NCBI RefSeq assembly: GCF_018449655.1
Contig: NZ_JAAVUX010000021.1
Coordinates: forward strand, 31,604 to 95,603
Direction: 5' to 3'
Origin: Pseudomonas sp. dw_358
GTDB taxonomy: Bacteria > Pseudomonadota > Gammaproteobacteria > Pseudomonadales > Pseudomonadaceae
DNA length: 64,000 nt
A program made the translations under genes and the position numbers. Every line of letters begins with the position of its first letter. Positions within the stretch are counted from its first letter, which is position 1. The notes under the pieces are model-generated. The model had not been told where the DNA came from. It made no database searches and was given only the letters and a program-made list of their open reading frames with translations. Shown one piece after another: positions 51,793 through 62,226 of this stretch.

Positions 51793-53979
51793 ATGACCTC
51801 AACGAAGCCCGACGCCGGGACCTCGAACGCTCCCGAGTTCCAGAACCAGACCCAATCGCGTGTGCAGGAAGGCCAACCCTACCCCTTGGGCGCAACCTGG
51901 GATGGCTCGGGGGTGAATTTCGCGATCTTCTCGGCCCACGCCACCAAGGTCGAGCTGTGCCTGTTCGATGCCGAGGGCAAGGAAGAAATCGAACGCATCG
52001 AACTGCCGGAATTTTCCAACGAGATCTGGCACGGCTACCTGCCCGATGCGCGCCCCGGCACTCTGTATGGTTATCGGGTCCATGGCCCCTACGAGCCGCA
52101 GAACGGCCATCGCTTCAACCACAACAAGCTGTTGATCGACCCCTATGCCAAGCAGATCGTCGGCGAGCTGAAGTGGGATGACGCCTTGTTCGGCTACATC
52201 ATCGGCCACGAGGACGCCGACCTGTCCTTCGACGAGCGCGACAGCGCGCCCTTCATGCCGCGCTGCCGGGTCATCGACCCTGCGTTCACCTGGGGTGCCA
52301 CACCCAAGCCGAATGTGCCATGGGACAGCACCGTGTTCTATGAAACCCACGTGCGCGGTTTCACCAAGCAGCACCCCAGTGTGCCGGAAGCGGTGCGCGG
52401 TACCTTCGCCGCTTTTCACGAAAGCGACGTGGTCGAGTACATCAAATCCCTGGGCGTGACCTCGGTCGAGTTGATGCCGATCCATTACTTCCTTGATGAC
52501 AATCACCTGCTGGAAAAGGGCCTGCGCAACTACTGGGGTTACAACACTCTGGCCTTCTTCGCCCCCCACGACCGCTACATGGCCGGGCCGTCCATCGGTG
52601 AATTCAAGGTCATGGTCTCGCGCCTGCACAAGGCCGGCCTGGAGGTCATCCTCGATGTGGTCTACAACCACACCGCCGAAGGCAACGAGATGGGCCCGAC
52701 CCTCTCGCTCAAGGGCATCGACAACGCCAACTACTACCGCCTGATGCCCGACGATGCCCGTTACTACATCAACGACACCGGCACCGGCAACACCCTGAAC
52801 ATGAGCCACCCCTGCGTGCTGCAGATGGTCACCGACTCGCTGCGCTACTGGAGCACCGAGATGGGCGTGGACGGTTTCCGTTTCGACCTGGCCACCATCC
52901 TCGGCCGCGAGCCCCACGGCTTTGACGAAGGCGGCGGCTTTCTCGACGCCTGCCGCCAGGACCCGACCCTCAACCAGGTCAAGCTCATCGCCGAGCCGTG
53001 GGACTGCGGCCCGGGTGGCTACCAAGTGGGCAACTTCCCGCCGGGCTGGATGGAATGGAACGACAAGTTCCGCGACATCTCCCGGGCCTTCTGGAAAGGC
53101 GACGATGACTTTCTCGGCGACTTCGCCAAGATATTCCTGGCCTCGGGTGATCAGTTCAACCAGCGCGGGCGCAAACCGTCGTCTTCGGTCAACTTCATCA
53201 CCGCCCACGACGGCTTCACCCTCAACGATCTGGTGTCGTACAACGACAAGCACAACGAAGCCAATGGCGAAGACAACCGCGACGGCCACTCGGACAACCG
53301 CTCGTGGAACTGCGGCGTCGAAGGCGAGACCGACGACCCGGAAATCATCGAGCTGCGCTACCGACAGATGCGCAATCTGCTGGCCACCCTGTTCCTTGCC
53401 CAAGGCACACCGATGCTGCTGGCCGGTGACGAATTCGCCCGCACCCAGGGCGGCAGCAACAACGCCTATTGCCAAGACAGCGAGATCGGCTGGGTCAACT
53501 GGGACATCAGCGACAAGAGCGCTGAGCTCCAGGAGTTCACCCGGTACCTGATCGCCTTGCGCAAACGCTACCCGCTGCTGCGGCGCGGGCGTTTTTTCAC
53601 CGGCATGTACAACGAGCAGCTGGACATCAAGGACGTCAGCTGGATTCAGCCCAACGGCCAGGAAATGGGCCAGGAACAATGGGACGACGGCGGCAACCGC
53701 TGCATGGGCATCCTGCTGGACGGCCGCGCGCAGCCCAGCGGTATCCGCCGCGCCGGGGGCGAGAACTCGCTGCTGGTGATCGTCAACGCGCACTTCGATG
53801 TGGTGGATTTCGTCCTGCCGGAAGTGCCCCAGGGGCAGAACTGGAAGCTGCAACTGGACACCAATCAACCCGAGCTGGAGCCGGGCGACGCCTTCCAGTT
53901 CGGCGACAGCTATCAGGTCACCGGGCGCTCGGTGTTGTTGTTCGAGTTGGCCGTGATGAAAAAGAAAAAACGCGGTTGA
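51793..53979 (+). CDS. glgX: Glycogen debranching enzyme GlgX
   Basis: Alpha-1,6-glucosidase of glycoside hydrolase family 13, 728 residues, about the usual length. The N-terminal carbohydrate-binding module (YPLGATWDGSGVNFAIFSAH) precedes the barrel. Catalytic regions are GVDGFRFDLATILGRE (nucleophile Asp), LIAEPWDCG (acid Glu) and NFITAHDGFTLNDLVSYND. The C-terminal beta domain ends QVTGRSVLLFELAV. It trims limit dextrins from glycogen phosphorylase. It stands alone here, with a REP pair behind it. Confidence 0.96.
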   Translation: MTSTKPDAGTSNAPEFQNQTQSRVQEGQPYPLGATWDGSGVNFAIFSAHATKVELCLFDAEGKEEIERIELPEFSNEIWHGYLPDARPGTLYGYRVHGPYEPQNGHRFNHNKLLIDPYAKQIVGELKWDDALFGYIIGHEDADLSFDERDSAPFMPRCRVIDPAFTWGATPKPNVPWDSTVFYETHVRGFTKQHPSVPEAVRGTFAAFHESDVVEYIKSLGVTSVELMPIHYFLDDNHLLEKGLRNYWGYNTLAFFAPHDRYMAGPSIGEFKVMVSRLHKAGLEVILDVVYNHTAEGNEMGPTLSLKGIDNANYYRLMPDDARYYINDTGTGNTLNMSHPCVLQMVTDSLRYWSTEMGVDGFRFDLATILGREPHGFDEGGGFLDACRQDPTLNQVKLIAEPWDCGPGGYQVGNFPPGWMEWNDKFRDISRAFWKGDDDFLGDFAKIFLASGDQFNQRGRKPSSSVNFITAHDGFTLNDLVSYNDKHNEANGEDNRDGHSDNRSWNCGVEGETDDPEIIELRYRQMRNLLATLFLAQGTPMLLAGDEFARTQGGSNNAYCQDSEIGWVNWDISDKSAELQEFTRYLIALRKRYPLLRRGRFFTGMYNEQLDIKDVSWIQPNGQEMGQEQWDDGGNRCMGILLDGRAQPSGIRRAGGENSLLVIVNAHFDVVDFVLPEVPQGQNWKLQLDTNQPELEPGDAFQFGDSYQVTGRSVLLFELAVMKKKKRG

Positions 53980-53987
53980 TCCGTTGT

Positions 53988-54036
53988 TCCCGAGCACGCT
54001 CGGTCCTGCACAGGTTGCGTAGGACCGAGCTTGCTG
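53988..54036. repeat. REP pair truncated by an insertion sequence
   Basis: CCCGAGCACGCTCGGTCCTG and its inverted partner GTAGGACCGAGCTTGCT are present. The second unit runs into the IS256 terminal repeat just where a REP would continue as CGGGAA. Confidence 0.75.
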
Positions 54037-55406
54037 GGACTGTCAGATTTTTTGTGTGCGGGCCGATAATGGCCTGTCGTCAGGCAGGCCCTGATGTTCA
54101 CCAGGTCGGCCTGATGAACCGATCCCCGTACAGAATCGCAAATTGATTCATCGCATTTTTCCAGTCATGGGCTGCAGAACCCCAGGTCGCCGTGATGTTT
54201 CGTAGCCCCAGCCAGATCAGTTTGGTGGCTGCGTCGTCGTTCGGGAAGTGGCCGCGGGTCTTGATGATCTTGCGTAACTGAGCATTGATGCTCTCGATCG
54301 CGTTGGTGGTATAGATCACCTTCCGGATGGCGGGCGGGAAAACAAAGAATGGAATCACTCGATCCCAAGCGCGTCTCCAGGCGGCCACGACCGTTGGGTA
54401 CTGCTTGCCCCAGGGCCCGTTTTCAAATTCATCCAATGCCTGCTCCGCTGCTTGTGCGTTGATGGCCTGGTAAATCGGCTTCAGCGCCTTGGCTAGTGCT
54501 CGCCGCTTGTCCCAAGCCGCGTAGTCCAGGCTGTTGCGGATCAAATGTACAATGCATGTCTGCAGTGTTGTTTCTGGAAACACCGCGCTGAGGGCCTCTG
54601 GCATGCCCTTGAGGCCATCGGTCACAGCAATCAGCACGTCCTCGACGCCACGCGTCTTGAGGTCGTTGAACACCTTCATCCAAAACTTCGCACCCTCGGT
54701 ATTTTCGATCCAAATGCCCAAGATATCGCGCGTTCCGTCGGGTAAAACGCCCAACGCCAGGTAAATGGCCTTGTTGCGCACCAGGCCTTCCTCGCGGATT
54801 TTGACCCGCAGGGCATCAAAGAAAATAACGGGGTACATCGGTTCCAACGGGCGCTGTTGCCACGCGCCAATTTCTTCCATGACCTCGTCGGTCACAGAGC
54901 TGATGAAATCGGGCGAGACGTCCGTACCGTACTGCTCAGAAAGAAACGCACGGATCTCTCTGACCGTCATGCCACGGGCATACATGGCAATGATCTTGTC
55001 GTCGAAACCGGTATACCGGCGCTCATGCTTGGGAATCAGAATCGGTGAGAAACTGCCGTCGCGGTCGCGCGGAATATCCAGGCGTATCGGGCCATCGCCA
55101 GTGAGCACCGTCTTGGCGCTCTTGCCGTTGCGCTGGTTGGTTTCATCCTCCGGACGCTGCGCGCCCGACGGATGACCCAAGTGGTAGCCAAGCTCGGCAT
55201 TTAGGGCTCGCTCGATCAGCGCCTTCTTGAAGGCCGCAGAAGCCTCTTCGATGGCCTCAGCGGTCATCAGCGTTTCAGGGAGTTGATCCAGCAGTTCCTT
55301 TGGAAGCTTCGGCAGCTCCCGCACCGGTTGACGCTCAGATTTCTTTTTGGTTGGCATACATGCACCTCTTGCTCATGTTAGGCCCGAACACAAAATTTCT
55401 GACACC
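54037..55406. mobile_element. IS256-family insertion sequence
   Basis: A full-length transposase gene lies between imperfect terminal inverted repeats. The left end is TGTCAGATTTTTTGTGTGCG (54041 on) and the right end, read inward, is TGTCAGAAATTTTGTGTTCG. Total length is about 1.37 kb. No target duplication is visible: the left flank is a REP and the right flank is an Rhs remnant, which suggests rearrangement after insertion. Confidence 0.85.
54098..55357 (-). CDS. IS256-family transposase
   Basis: DDE transposase (mutator type) of 419 residues, intact. The catalytic residues lie in PVIFFDALRVKIRE (first Asp), LIAVTDGLKGMPEAL (second Asp) and YTTNAIESINAQLRKI (Glu). C-and-H region TCIVHLIRNSLDYAAW is typical. 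It should be able to move its own element. Confidence 0.96.
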   Translation of the reverse strand: MPTKKKSERQPVRELPKLPKELLDQLPETLMTAEAIEEASAAFKKALIERALNAELGYHLGHPSGAQRPEDETNQRNGKSAKTVLTGDGPIRLDIPRDRDGSFSPILIPKHERRYTGFDDKIIAMYARGMTVREIRAFLSEQYGTDVSPDFISSVTDEVMEEIGAWQQRPLEPMYPVIFFDALRVKIREEGLVRNKAIYLALGVLPDGTRDILGIWIENTEGAKFWMKVFNDLKTRGVEDVLIAVTDGLKGMPEALSAVFPETTLQTCIVHLIRNSLDYAAWDKRRALAKALKPIYQAINAQAAEQALDEFENGPWGKQYPTVVAAWRRAWDRVIPFFVFPPAIRKVIYTTNAIESINAQLRKIIKTRGHFPNDDAATKLIWLGLRNITATWGSAAHDWKNAMNQFAILYGDRFIRPTW

Positions 55407-55410
55407 CCCC

Positions 55411-55470
55411 ACCACCCACCGCTGGTGGTAATCAGATCCTGCGCCGTATATCTCCCACGACTGATAAAGA
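55411..55470 (-). pseudogene. Rhs core remnant next to the IS256 end
   Basis: On the minus strand the translation GRYTAQDLITTSGG matches the Rhs core end (CYTTQDPIGLSGG) of the neighbouring gene, with about 20 bp of shared DNA differing at two positions. It is cut off by the insertion sequence. The match is short, so this is tentative. Confidence 0.45.
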
Positions 55471-55477
55471 ATAAAAC

Positions 55478-55795
55478 TCAAACCATCTTCGCCAATCCTT
55501 TCTCTAACCTACTCATATTTTTTGGATCCCCCCCTTTATCTAGAAAGGCAAACCACGCGGGTATAACCTTCTTGAAAAGCTCCACACACTTAGGGTCCGC
55601 GCCCGATTTTTTTAATACAAACTGAGTATTTAGTGCGCCCGATATTTCGAACGGATTATCCAGAATCAATTCATTATCTTTTAAAAACCGCATCAAAACA
55701 TCAAGCTTTATAAGCATGCGCTCCTGATATTCTGAGCTTTTATTCCTACTCATAAGCATAGGCACACTGCAAAGGGTAAACTCTATTTCTTCCAT
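55478..55795 (-). CDS. Candidate immunity protein for the REase-like Rhs tip
   Basis: Protein of 105 residues, low GC compared with the chromosome. MEEIEFTLCSVPMLMSRNKS, then YQERMLIKLDVLMRFLKDNE and KCVELFKKVIPAWFAFLDKG, suggest a soluble helical protein. I cannot assign a family. It starts 10 bp after the toxin-tip frame ends, the standard immunity position in Rhs loci; function is inferred from that. Confidence 0.65.
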   Translation of the reverse strand: MEEIEFTLCSVPMLMSRNKSSEYQERMLIKLDVLMRFLKDNELILDNPFEISGALNTQFVLKKSGADPKCVELFKKVIPAWFAFLDKGGDPKNMSRLEKGLAKMV

Positions 55796-55805
55796 CTTAT
55801 CAACC

Positions 55806-57990
<2,185 letters not shown>

Positions 57991-58195
57991 CGATAATACG
58001 TTTCTCGATGCTTAGTTCAATATAGGATTCTCCGCGCTTTGCGTGAGGGGGAAGTATTGCACTCAGTTGTTTCTCCCATCACGCATCCACTGCCTCATAT
58101 TTCAAAGGTGTTAGGAATCAAAGTTTTGAGGAGTCCTGAACGCCAGTATTACCCCCCACCAGCTCAGCAGGGGTTCAATTTGACAAACAAAACTT

Positions 58196-58663
58196 TCATT
58201 TATCAACAACTAATGAAAAAGCCAACCGTAATTGCTTGGCAAATTTTTTTGCTCCTGGGATTCGTATTAATTGTAGATATTTCTCAAGTCCGGCCGGATT
58301 ATGGATAAGAAAATACAACTCAACTAAATATAAATTCAGGAAATTTTTGTAGTATGGAAGTACAGCGATCAACTGGTCAGGCCCTTCCTCTTGGTCCCTT
58401 CCCTCCTGCTCATCCTCACTGCCCGCGATCACATTTAATTTGGCCGACACGTAACCACATACAAAACTATAATCACTGCCAATTTCCGAAAGCTCGGCTA
58501 TCGAGATATCAGAGAAATTTATCTCATTCACATCATGCGTCAACACTATATGTGGAACGGCATCATGATTTACTTTTAGCGACAGCTCTTTGCTAACAAA
58601 CGCCACCAGCCGCTCATAAACCTCACTATCTATCCAATTGACAACCTCTTCTAGACTCACCAT
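58196..58663 (-). CDS. Candidate immunity protein, paralogue of 61753-62226
   Basis: Protein of 155 residues, acidic and low in GC. Its C-terminus (LEKYLQLIRIPGAKKFAKQL) resembles that of the protein at 61753 (LQDYIKLSRIPKAKIYARQV), so the two are paralogues. Its ATG overlaps the end of the HH-nuclease gene by 7 bp, exactly as the paralogue does with its own toxin. Neutralisation of that toxin is inferred. Confidence 0.72.
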   Translation of the reverse strand: MVSLEEVVNWIDSEVYERLVAFVSKELSLKVNHDAVPHIVLTHDVNEINFSDISIAELSEIGSDYSFVCGYVSAKLNVIAGSEDEQEGRDQEEGPDQLIAVLPYYKNFLNLYLVELYFLIHNPAGLEKYLQLIRIPGAKKFAKQLRLAFSLVVDK

Positions 58664-59001
58664 ACATCTAATCCTTTAATAATTTTTGATAAGTTGTAAC
58701 CTGTATGCCTAAACGGATCAACCAGCTCGTGCTCCCAAGGGGTTAGTGCATCTAAATTACCTGAGGAGTGTACTCCATCCCCCCCTAATCGCTGGGGTAT
58801 ATCTCGATGATGAAGCTCCATTTTTACATCCTTCACTTCTGGCAGCCTAGTTTTTCGATTAATTACTTCAACTGTCATTTGAGGAGCATTGCCTTTTGCC
58901 ATAAGCTCCATGTTCGCAGATGAATATTGCTGAGTAGGGGCCTTAGGGATACTCCGATCAACTTGCCGCGCAGCGAGGGTAGGCCGTAATTCACCAGGCA
59001 A
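58657..59001 (-). CDS. Orphan Rhs toxin tip with HH-nuclease motif
   Basis: Fragment of 114 residues from a TTG codon, with no Rhs core ahead of it. KMELHHRDIPQRLGG then LTPWEHELVDPFRHTGYNLS is colinear with the C-terminus of the Rhs protein at 62220 (LELHHDAIPQRIGG, LTPWEHEAVD). The paired histidines and trailing histidine suggest an HNH-like nuclease. An IS5 element lies just upstream and probably severed or displaced the core. It may be silent but could serve as a donor tip for recombination. Confidence 0.75.
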   Translation of the reverse strand: MPGELRPTLAARQVDRSIPKAPTQQYSSANMELMAKGNAPQMTVEVINRKTRLPEVKDVKMELHHRDIPQRLGGDGVHSSGNLDALTPWEHELVDPFRHTGYNLSKIIKGLDVW

Positions 59002-59014
59002 TCAGCGCTATTCT

Positions 59015-60104
59015 CTGAAAACGGCATAACGCAATGTGCGGCAGAGCCTTTTCCGCTCGGTTTCCCGTGTTAAGCGCGCAACTCACCCAAACCCATCAGT
59101 CGTTTTCGAGCCATCCACAGGTTCGACAGGGCGAACAGCGTGGTCAGTTGGGCCGTGTTTTTCATCAGCCCCGAAAGCGTACTTTCACGTAACCAAACTG
59201 GCGCTTGATGACCCGAAACGGGTGCTCAACCTTGGCACGTGTCTGCGCTTTGCAGTACTCGATCTTGCGCTTGGCTTTGTACAAAAGACTGCGTTTGTTC
59301 AGCTTGGAATACGTGCTGCGCCGGGCGGCGACTTGCCAGATCACGTCACGATTTTCGTGCTCTTCCCGCTTCTCGACACCGGTGTAACCTGCGTCCGCAT
59401 AGACCGCGTTTTCGTCCCCGTGGAGCAGTTCGGCGACTTGGGTGACATCGGCCACATTGGCCGCAGTGCCATGGACGTGATGAACCAGTCCAGACTCAAC
59501 GTCAGCGCCGATGTGGGCCTTCATACCGAAGAAATACTGGTTACCCTTCTTGGTCTGATGCATCTCGGGATCGCGTTCGCCGTCTTTGTTTTTGGTCGAG
59601 CTTGGGGCATGAATAATGGTCGCGTCGACGATGGTGCCCTGGCGCAGTGACAGGCCTTTTTCCTGCAAATAACCGTTGATGACCGCGAGGATGGCAGGCG
59701 CCAATTGATGCTTCTCCAGCAAGTGCCGGAAGTTCATGATCGTGGTGTCTTCAGGGATCGGCGCGCTCAGTGTCAGATGCGCGAACTGACGCATGGGCGT
59801 GATTTCGTAGAGCGCTTCTTCCATGGCCGGATCGCTGAGGGAGAACCAGTTCTGCAGCAGGTGAATGCGCAGCATGGTTTCCAGTGGGTAAGGTTTTCGA
59901 CCGCCACCAGCCTTGGGGTAGAACGGCTCGATCAGGCCGAGCAGACCTGCCCAGGGCACGACCTGATCCATCTCGGCAAGGAAGCGTTCGCGGCGGGTTT
60001 GCTTGCGCTTGCCGGCGCTCTCGAAGTCGGAAAAGCTCATCTGGCTCATGGGAGGCTCGGATCAGGTGGTCAGGCGATTTTCGCATACCCGGGACTTGTT
60101 CGGA
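59015..60104. mobile_element. IS5-family insertion sequence
   Basis: A transposase gene is bracketed by short imperfect inverted ends (ATTCTCTGAAAA at left; its relative ATTCTCCGAACA, reading inward, at right). Ends are placed by eye and may be off by several bases. No confident target duplication was recognised. Confidence 0.7.
59070..60049 (-). pseudogene. IS5-family transposase with C-terminal frameshift
   Basis: DDE transposase. The first frame (294 residues) runs from MSQMSFSDFESAGKRKQTRR to VKVRFRG. Catalytic regions include GTIVDATIIHAPSST, VYADAGYTGVE and AQTRAKVEHPFRVIKRQFG. A TGA at 59165 follows because one G is missing; the next frame continues MKNTAQLTTLFALSNLWMAR to GELRA, the normal IS5 end. 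Activity may be lost, although all three catalytic residues precede the shift. Confidence 0.88.
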
Positions 60105-60219
60105 GAATCCCTAGCTGAGCGCCACCCATATTGAGTTAGGTGGGGTTCATGTAGCGCTTACGACCCACTGGCACCAGTCGTGAGATGCAACCCACCATTG
60201 ACAATAATTTTACTCACTT

Positions 60220-60747
60220 CTAACGCTTCAAAAAATCTTCACCAGCAGCACGATCGTTCAATATCAGAGCACTGTTATTTTCAAGCTCTTCAGATCTATC
60301 GTCATCAGTAATCGCAACAAAAAGAGTAGGGGATTTTAGATCCGAACCCACTTTAAAAACCCCATCATTTTTTAATCGAAGAAGAGCTGACTGCATGGAT
60401 CCATGAAGACACCGTTCAAAATCTCCGAAATCATCCCGATCAATCGAGCTTCTTAGTTCTTCACAAACTGACTGAAGAAGCTCGGCTCCCCACCCTTCAT
60501 AGGCCCACTCCGACACCGCCCATTTAAAATAAGCAATAGTCTCATCAGTCAGATCCTCTTCTGCTTGCTGCGCAAGGCTTCGATCGAGGGCCTGAACCGT
60601 GTTACCTGCTAACACTACTGTCATAGCACCGCTATCAGTATAGAGTGCAAAGGCGTAAAATCTTTCATCAAAGTATTGTTTTTGCATAGCCAAAAAACCA
60701 TCTTTCGCAGCAGCAACTATTTTATTTTCAAAACTAGACCAATCCAT
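60220..60747 (-). CDS. DUF4303 protein, candidate immunity to the AHH toxin
   Basis: Soluble acidic protein of 175 residues. YAFALYTDSGAMTVVLAGNT, then YFKWAVSEWAYEGWGAELL and PTLFVAITDDDRSEE, fit DUF4303, a family often found as immunity proteins in polymorphic toxin loci. It starts 14 bp after the AHH-tip stop on the same strand. A/T-rich codon use is typical of mobile tip modules. Confidence 0.8.
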   Translation of the reverse strand: MDWSSFENKIVAAAKDGFLAMQKQYFDERFYAFALYTDSGAMTVVLAGNTVQALDRSLAQQAEEDLTDETIAYFKWAVSEWAYEGWGAELLQSVCEELRSSIDRDDFGDFERCLHGSMQSALLRLKNDGVFKVGSDLKSPTLFVAITDDDRSEELENNSALILNDRAAGEDFLKR

Positions 60748-60761
60748 AAAAACCTCCAGAA

Positions 60762-61568
60762 TTAATGACCGCCAAATACTTCAGCGCCAATTTTTTGCAA
60801 CTCACCTTTCATACTCTCTACCGCATCACTAAACGGCAGATCCTTGCTCATTATCAATTTATCAGCAGCCTCTAACTTACTAGCTACAGCTTGCGCATTA
60901 GATATACTATGCCCCCTATTCTCTGCCCACATCATAGCGGCAGGATCATAAGCAGGATCAATTTTGTACTTATCCAACACCGCACGACTTTTATCAAGGG
61001 CTTTCTGCATTAACGGCAGCTTTGTAAACTTTCCTTTGAATACAATGTGATGCGCATGCGGTCTGGTCATCGTAGCGGGAGCTACCGTCCCCGTTTTGCG
61101 AGAGAAATATGCACCCCAGTCTTTTTCGGCGCATAAACCCCAAGGATCTATCCAACCGATAGGGCTTTTAGCATACTCGTAAAGATTGAAGCTCCCAAGA
61201 ATACCTTTTGGATCTTGTGCAATAAAGCGACCCGTAGATGGATCATAATACCTAAACGTATTGTAATGCAGCCTCGTCTCACCATCATGGTACTGCCCTT
61301 GGAACCGTAGGTTCTGCGCTACTTCGCCCACAGCCAGCGACTGCACCTCCCCCCAAGACCGATACGTCGCCTGCCAAACGATCCTACCCTCAGCATCCGT
61401 CATCTCCAACGGCGTGCCAATCTGGTCATTATGGAAGTAGTAACGCTTCTGCCCCTGCCCCTCCGTATCGTCTAGCCGAGCCAGCGGCGCGTAGCTATTG
61501 GGCTCGTACAAATACAAGATCCGAGCCGCAGGCGTCTGCTCCTGAAGCATCCGCAACCCCTGCCACAA
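60762..61568 (-). CDS. Rhs C-terminal fragment with AHH nuclease tip
   Basis: About 268 residues from an alternative (non-ATG) start. Residues 1-145 are the Rhs core end: FLWQGLRMLQEQ region, YFHNDQIGTPLEMTDAEGR, RFIAQDP and IGWIDPWG. The variable tip follows, with TRPHAHHIVFKGKF, the AHH motif of HNH/endonuclease VII-type DNases, and WAENRGHSISNAQAVASKLE. There is no N-terminal half, so it cannot be delivered as it stands. Its core DNA is almost identical to that at 62640-63000. Confidence 0.82.
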   Translation of the reverse strand: MWQGLRMLQEQTPAARILYLYEPNSYAPLARLDDTEGQGQKRYYFHNDQIGTPLEMTDAEGRIVWQATYRSWGEVQSLAVGEVAQNLRFQGQYHDGETRLHYNTFRYYDPSTGRFIAQDPKGILGSFNLYEYAKSPIGWIDPWGLCAEKDWGAYFSRKTGTVAPATMTRPHAHHIVFKGKFTKLPLMQKALDKSRAVLDKYKIDPAYDPAAMMWAENRGHSISNAQAVASKLEAADKLIMSKDLPFSDAVESMKGELQKIGAEVFGGH

Positions 61569-61690
61569 GAAAGCCTTTCCTCGATCAGGTTGCCCTTGTT
61601 GTCGTATTGGCCTTTCTAGGTGCTGCCGTCCGGAAAGTTGACTTGTTTGACCTGCGTCGTGAAGTGCTGGTAGCGAATCGTTCGGCCAAA
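61569..61690 (-). pseudogene. Rhs upstream-core scrap joined to the AHH fragment
   Basis: The frame RYQHFTTQVKQVNFPDGST, stop (TAG), KGQYDNKGNLIEE is Rhs YD-repeat sequence from an earlier core region. It joins the C-terminal fragment at a shared GAGGAA and is out of frame by one base. This is the scar of an internal deletion. The TAG probably replaced a Trp codon. Confidence 0.65.
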
Positions 61691-61752
61691 GGTTCGATCT
61701 CTCCGAGTCCGTGAATATCCACGGGACCCAAAATTTTTAAAAAGCACTCATA

Positions 61753-62226
61753 TCAATTACCTAAAAAACTAAGCACTTGGCGCGCATAAATTTTAGCCTT
61801 TGGAATCCTAGATAATTTAATATAATCCTGAAGCGCGGACAAACCTTCTGTCGCAAGCATGTACTCAATTATATTTGTCAGCAAAAAACCTCGCGTATAA
61901 TTCCCCACAGACACCTCAACATCTCGATCGTCCTCACTGGGCTCTTGACCGGCAGGATACTCTTGCTGTACGGCCACATCATTTAAAGCATAATATTTAT
62001 TGATTGAATATTTTTTTATATTTCCCGAATCAACATTTATAATGTTCAATACTTGCTCAACTGAAAGCCCAGACCTCTCAAGCTTAGCTGTATCTAGCTT
62101 AATAAATATATCCTCATAGCCCGAATCAACTTTAATACTCAAAACACCTACTAAGTCTAATAGAAGCGTTTTGTACGGTTGAGAACAAACTATCTCTTCA
62201 ACTGAGCTAAATTTTTGGCTTACCAC
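61753..62226 (-). CDS. Candidate immunity protein for the 62220 Rhs toxin
   Basis: Protein of 157 residues with strong A/T-rich codon use. It opens MVSQKFSSVEEIVCSQPYKT and ends IPKAKIYARQVLSFLGN. It is paralogous to the protein at 58196, mainly in the C-terminal third. Its ATG overlaps the Rhs stop by 7 bp, which argues for coupled synthesis of toxin and antidote. Confidence 0.78.
   Translation of the reverse strand: MVSQKFSSVEEIVCSQPYKTLLLDLVGVLSIKVDSGYEDIFIKLDTAKLERSGLSVEQVLNIINVDSGNIKKYSINKYYALNDVAVQQEYPAGQEPSEDDRDVEVSVGNYTRGFLLTNIIEYMLATEGLSALQDYIKLSRIPKAKIYARQVLSFLGN

Noticed and set aside
51799..53997. Minus-strand open frame of 732 codons
   Set aside because: Exact antisense of glgX.
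59165..59167. TGA in the IS5 transposase as recoding or selenocysteine site
   Set aside because: A single missing base explains the stop and the next frame restores the usual C-terminus; no selenocysteine element seen.
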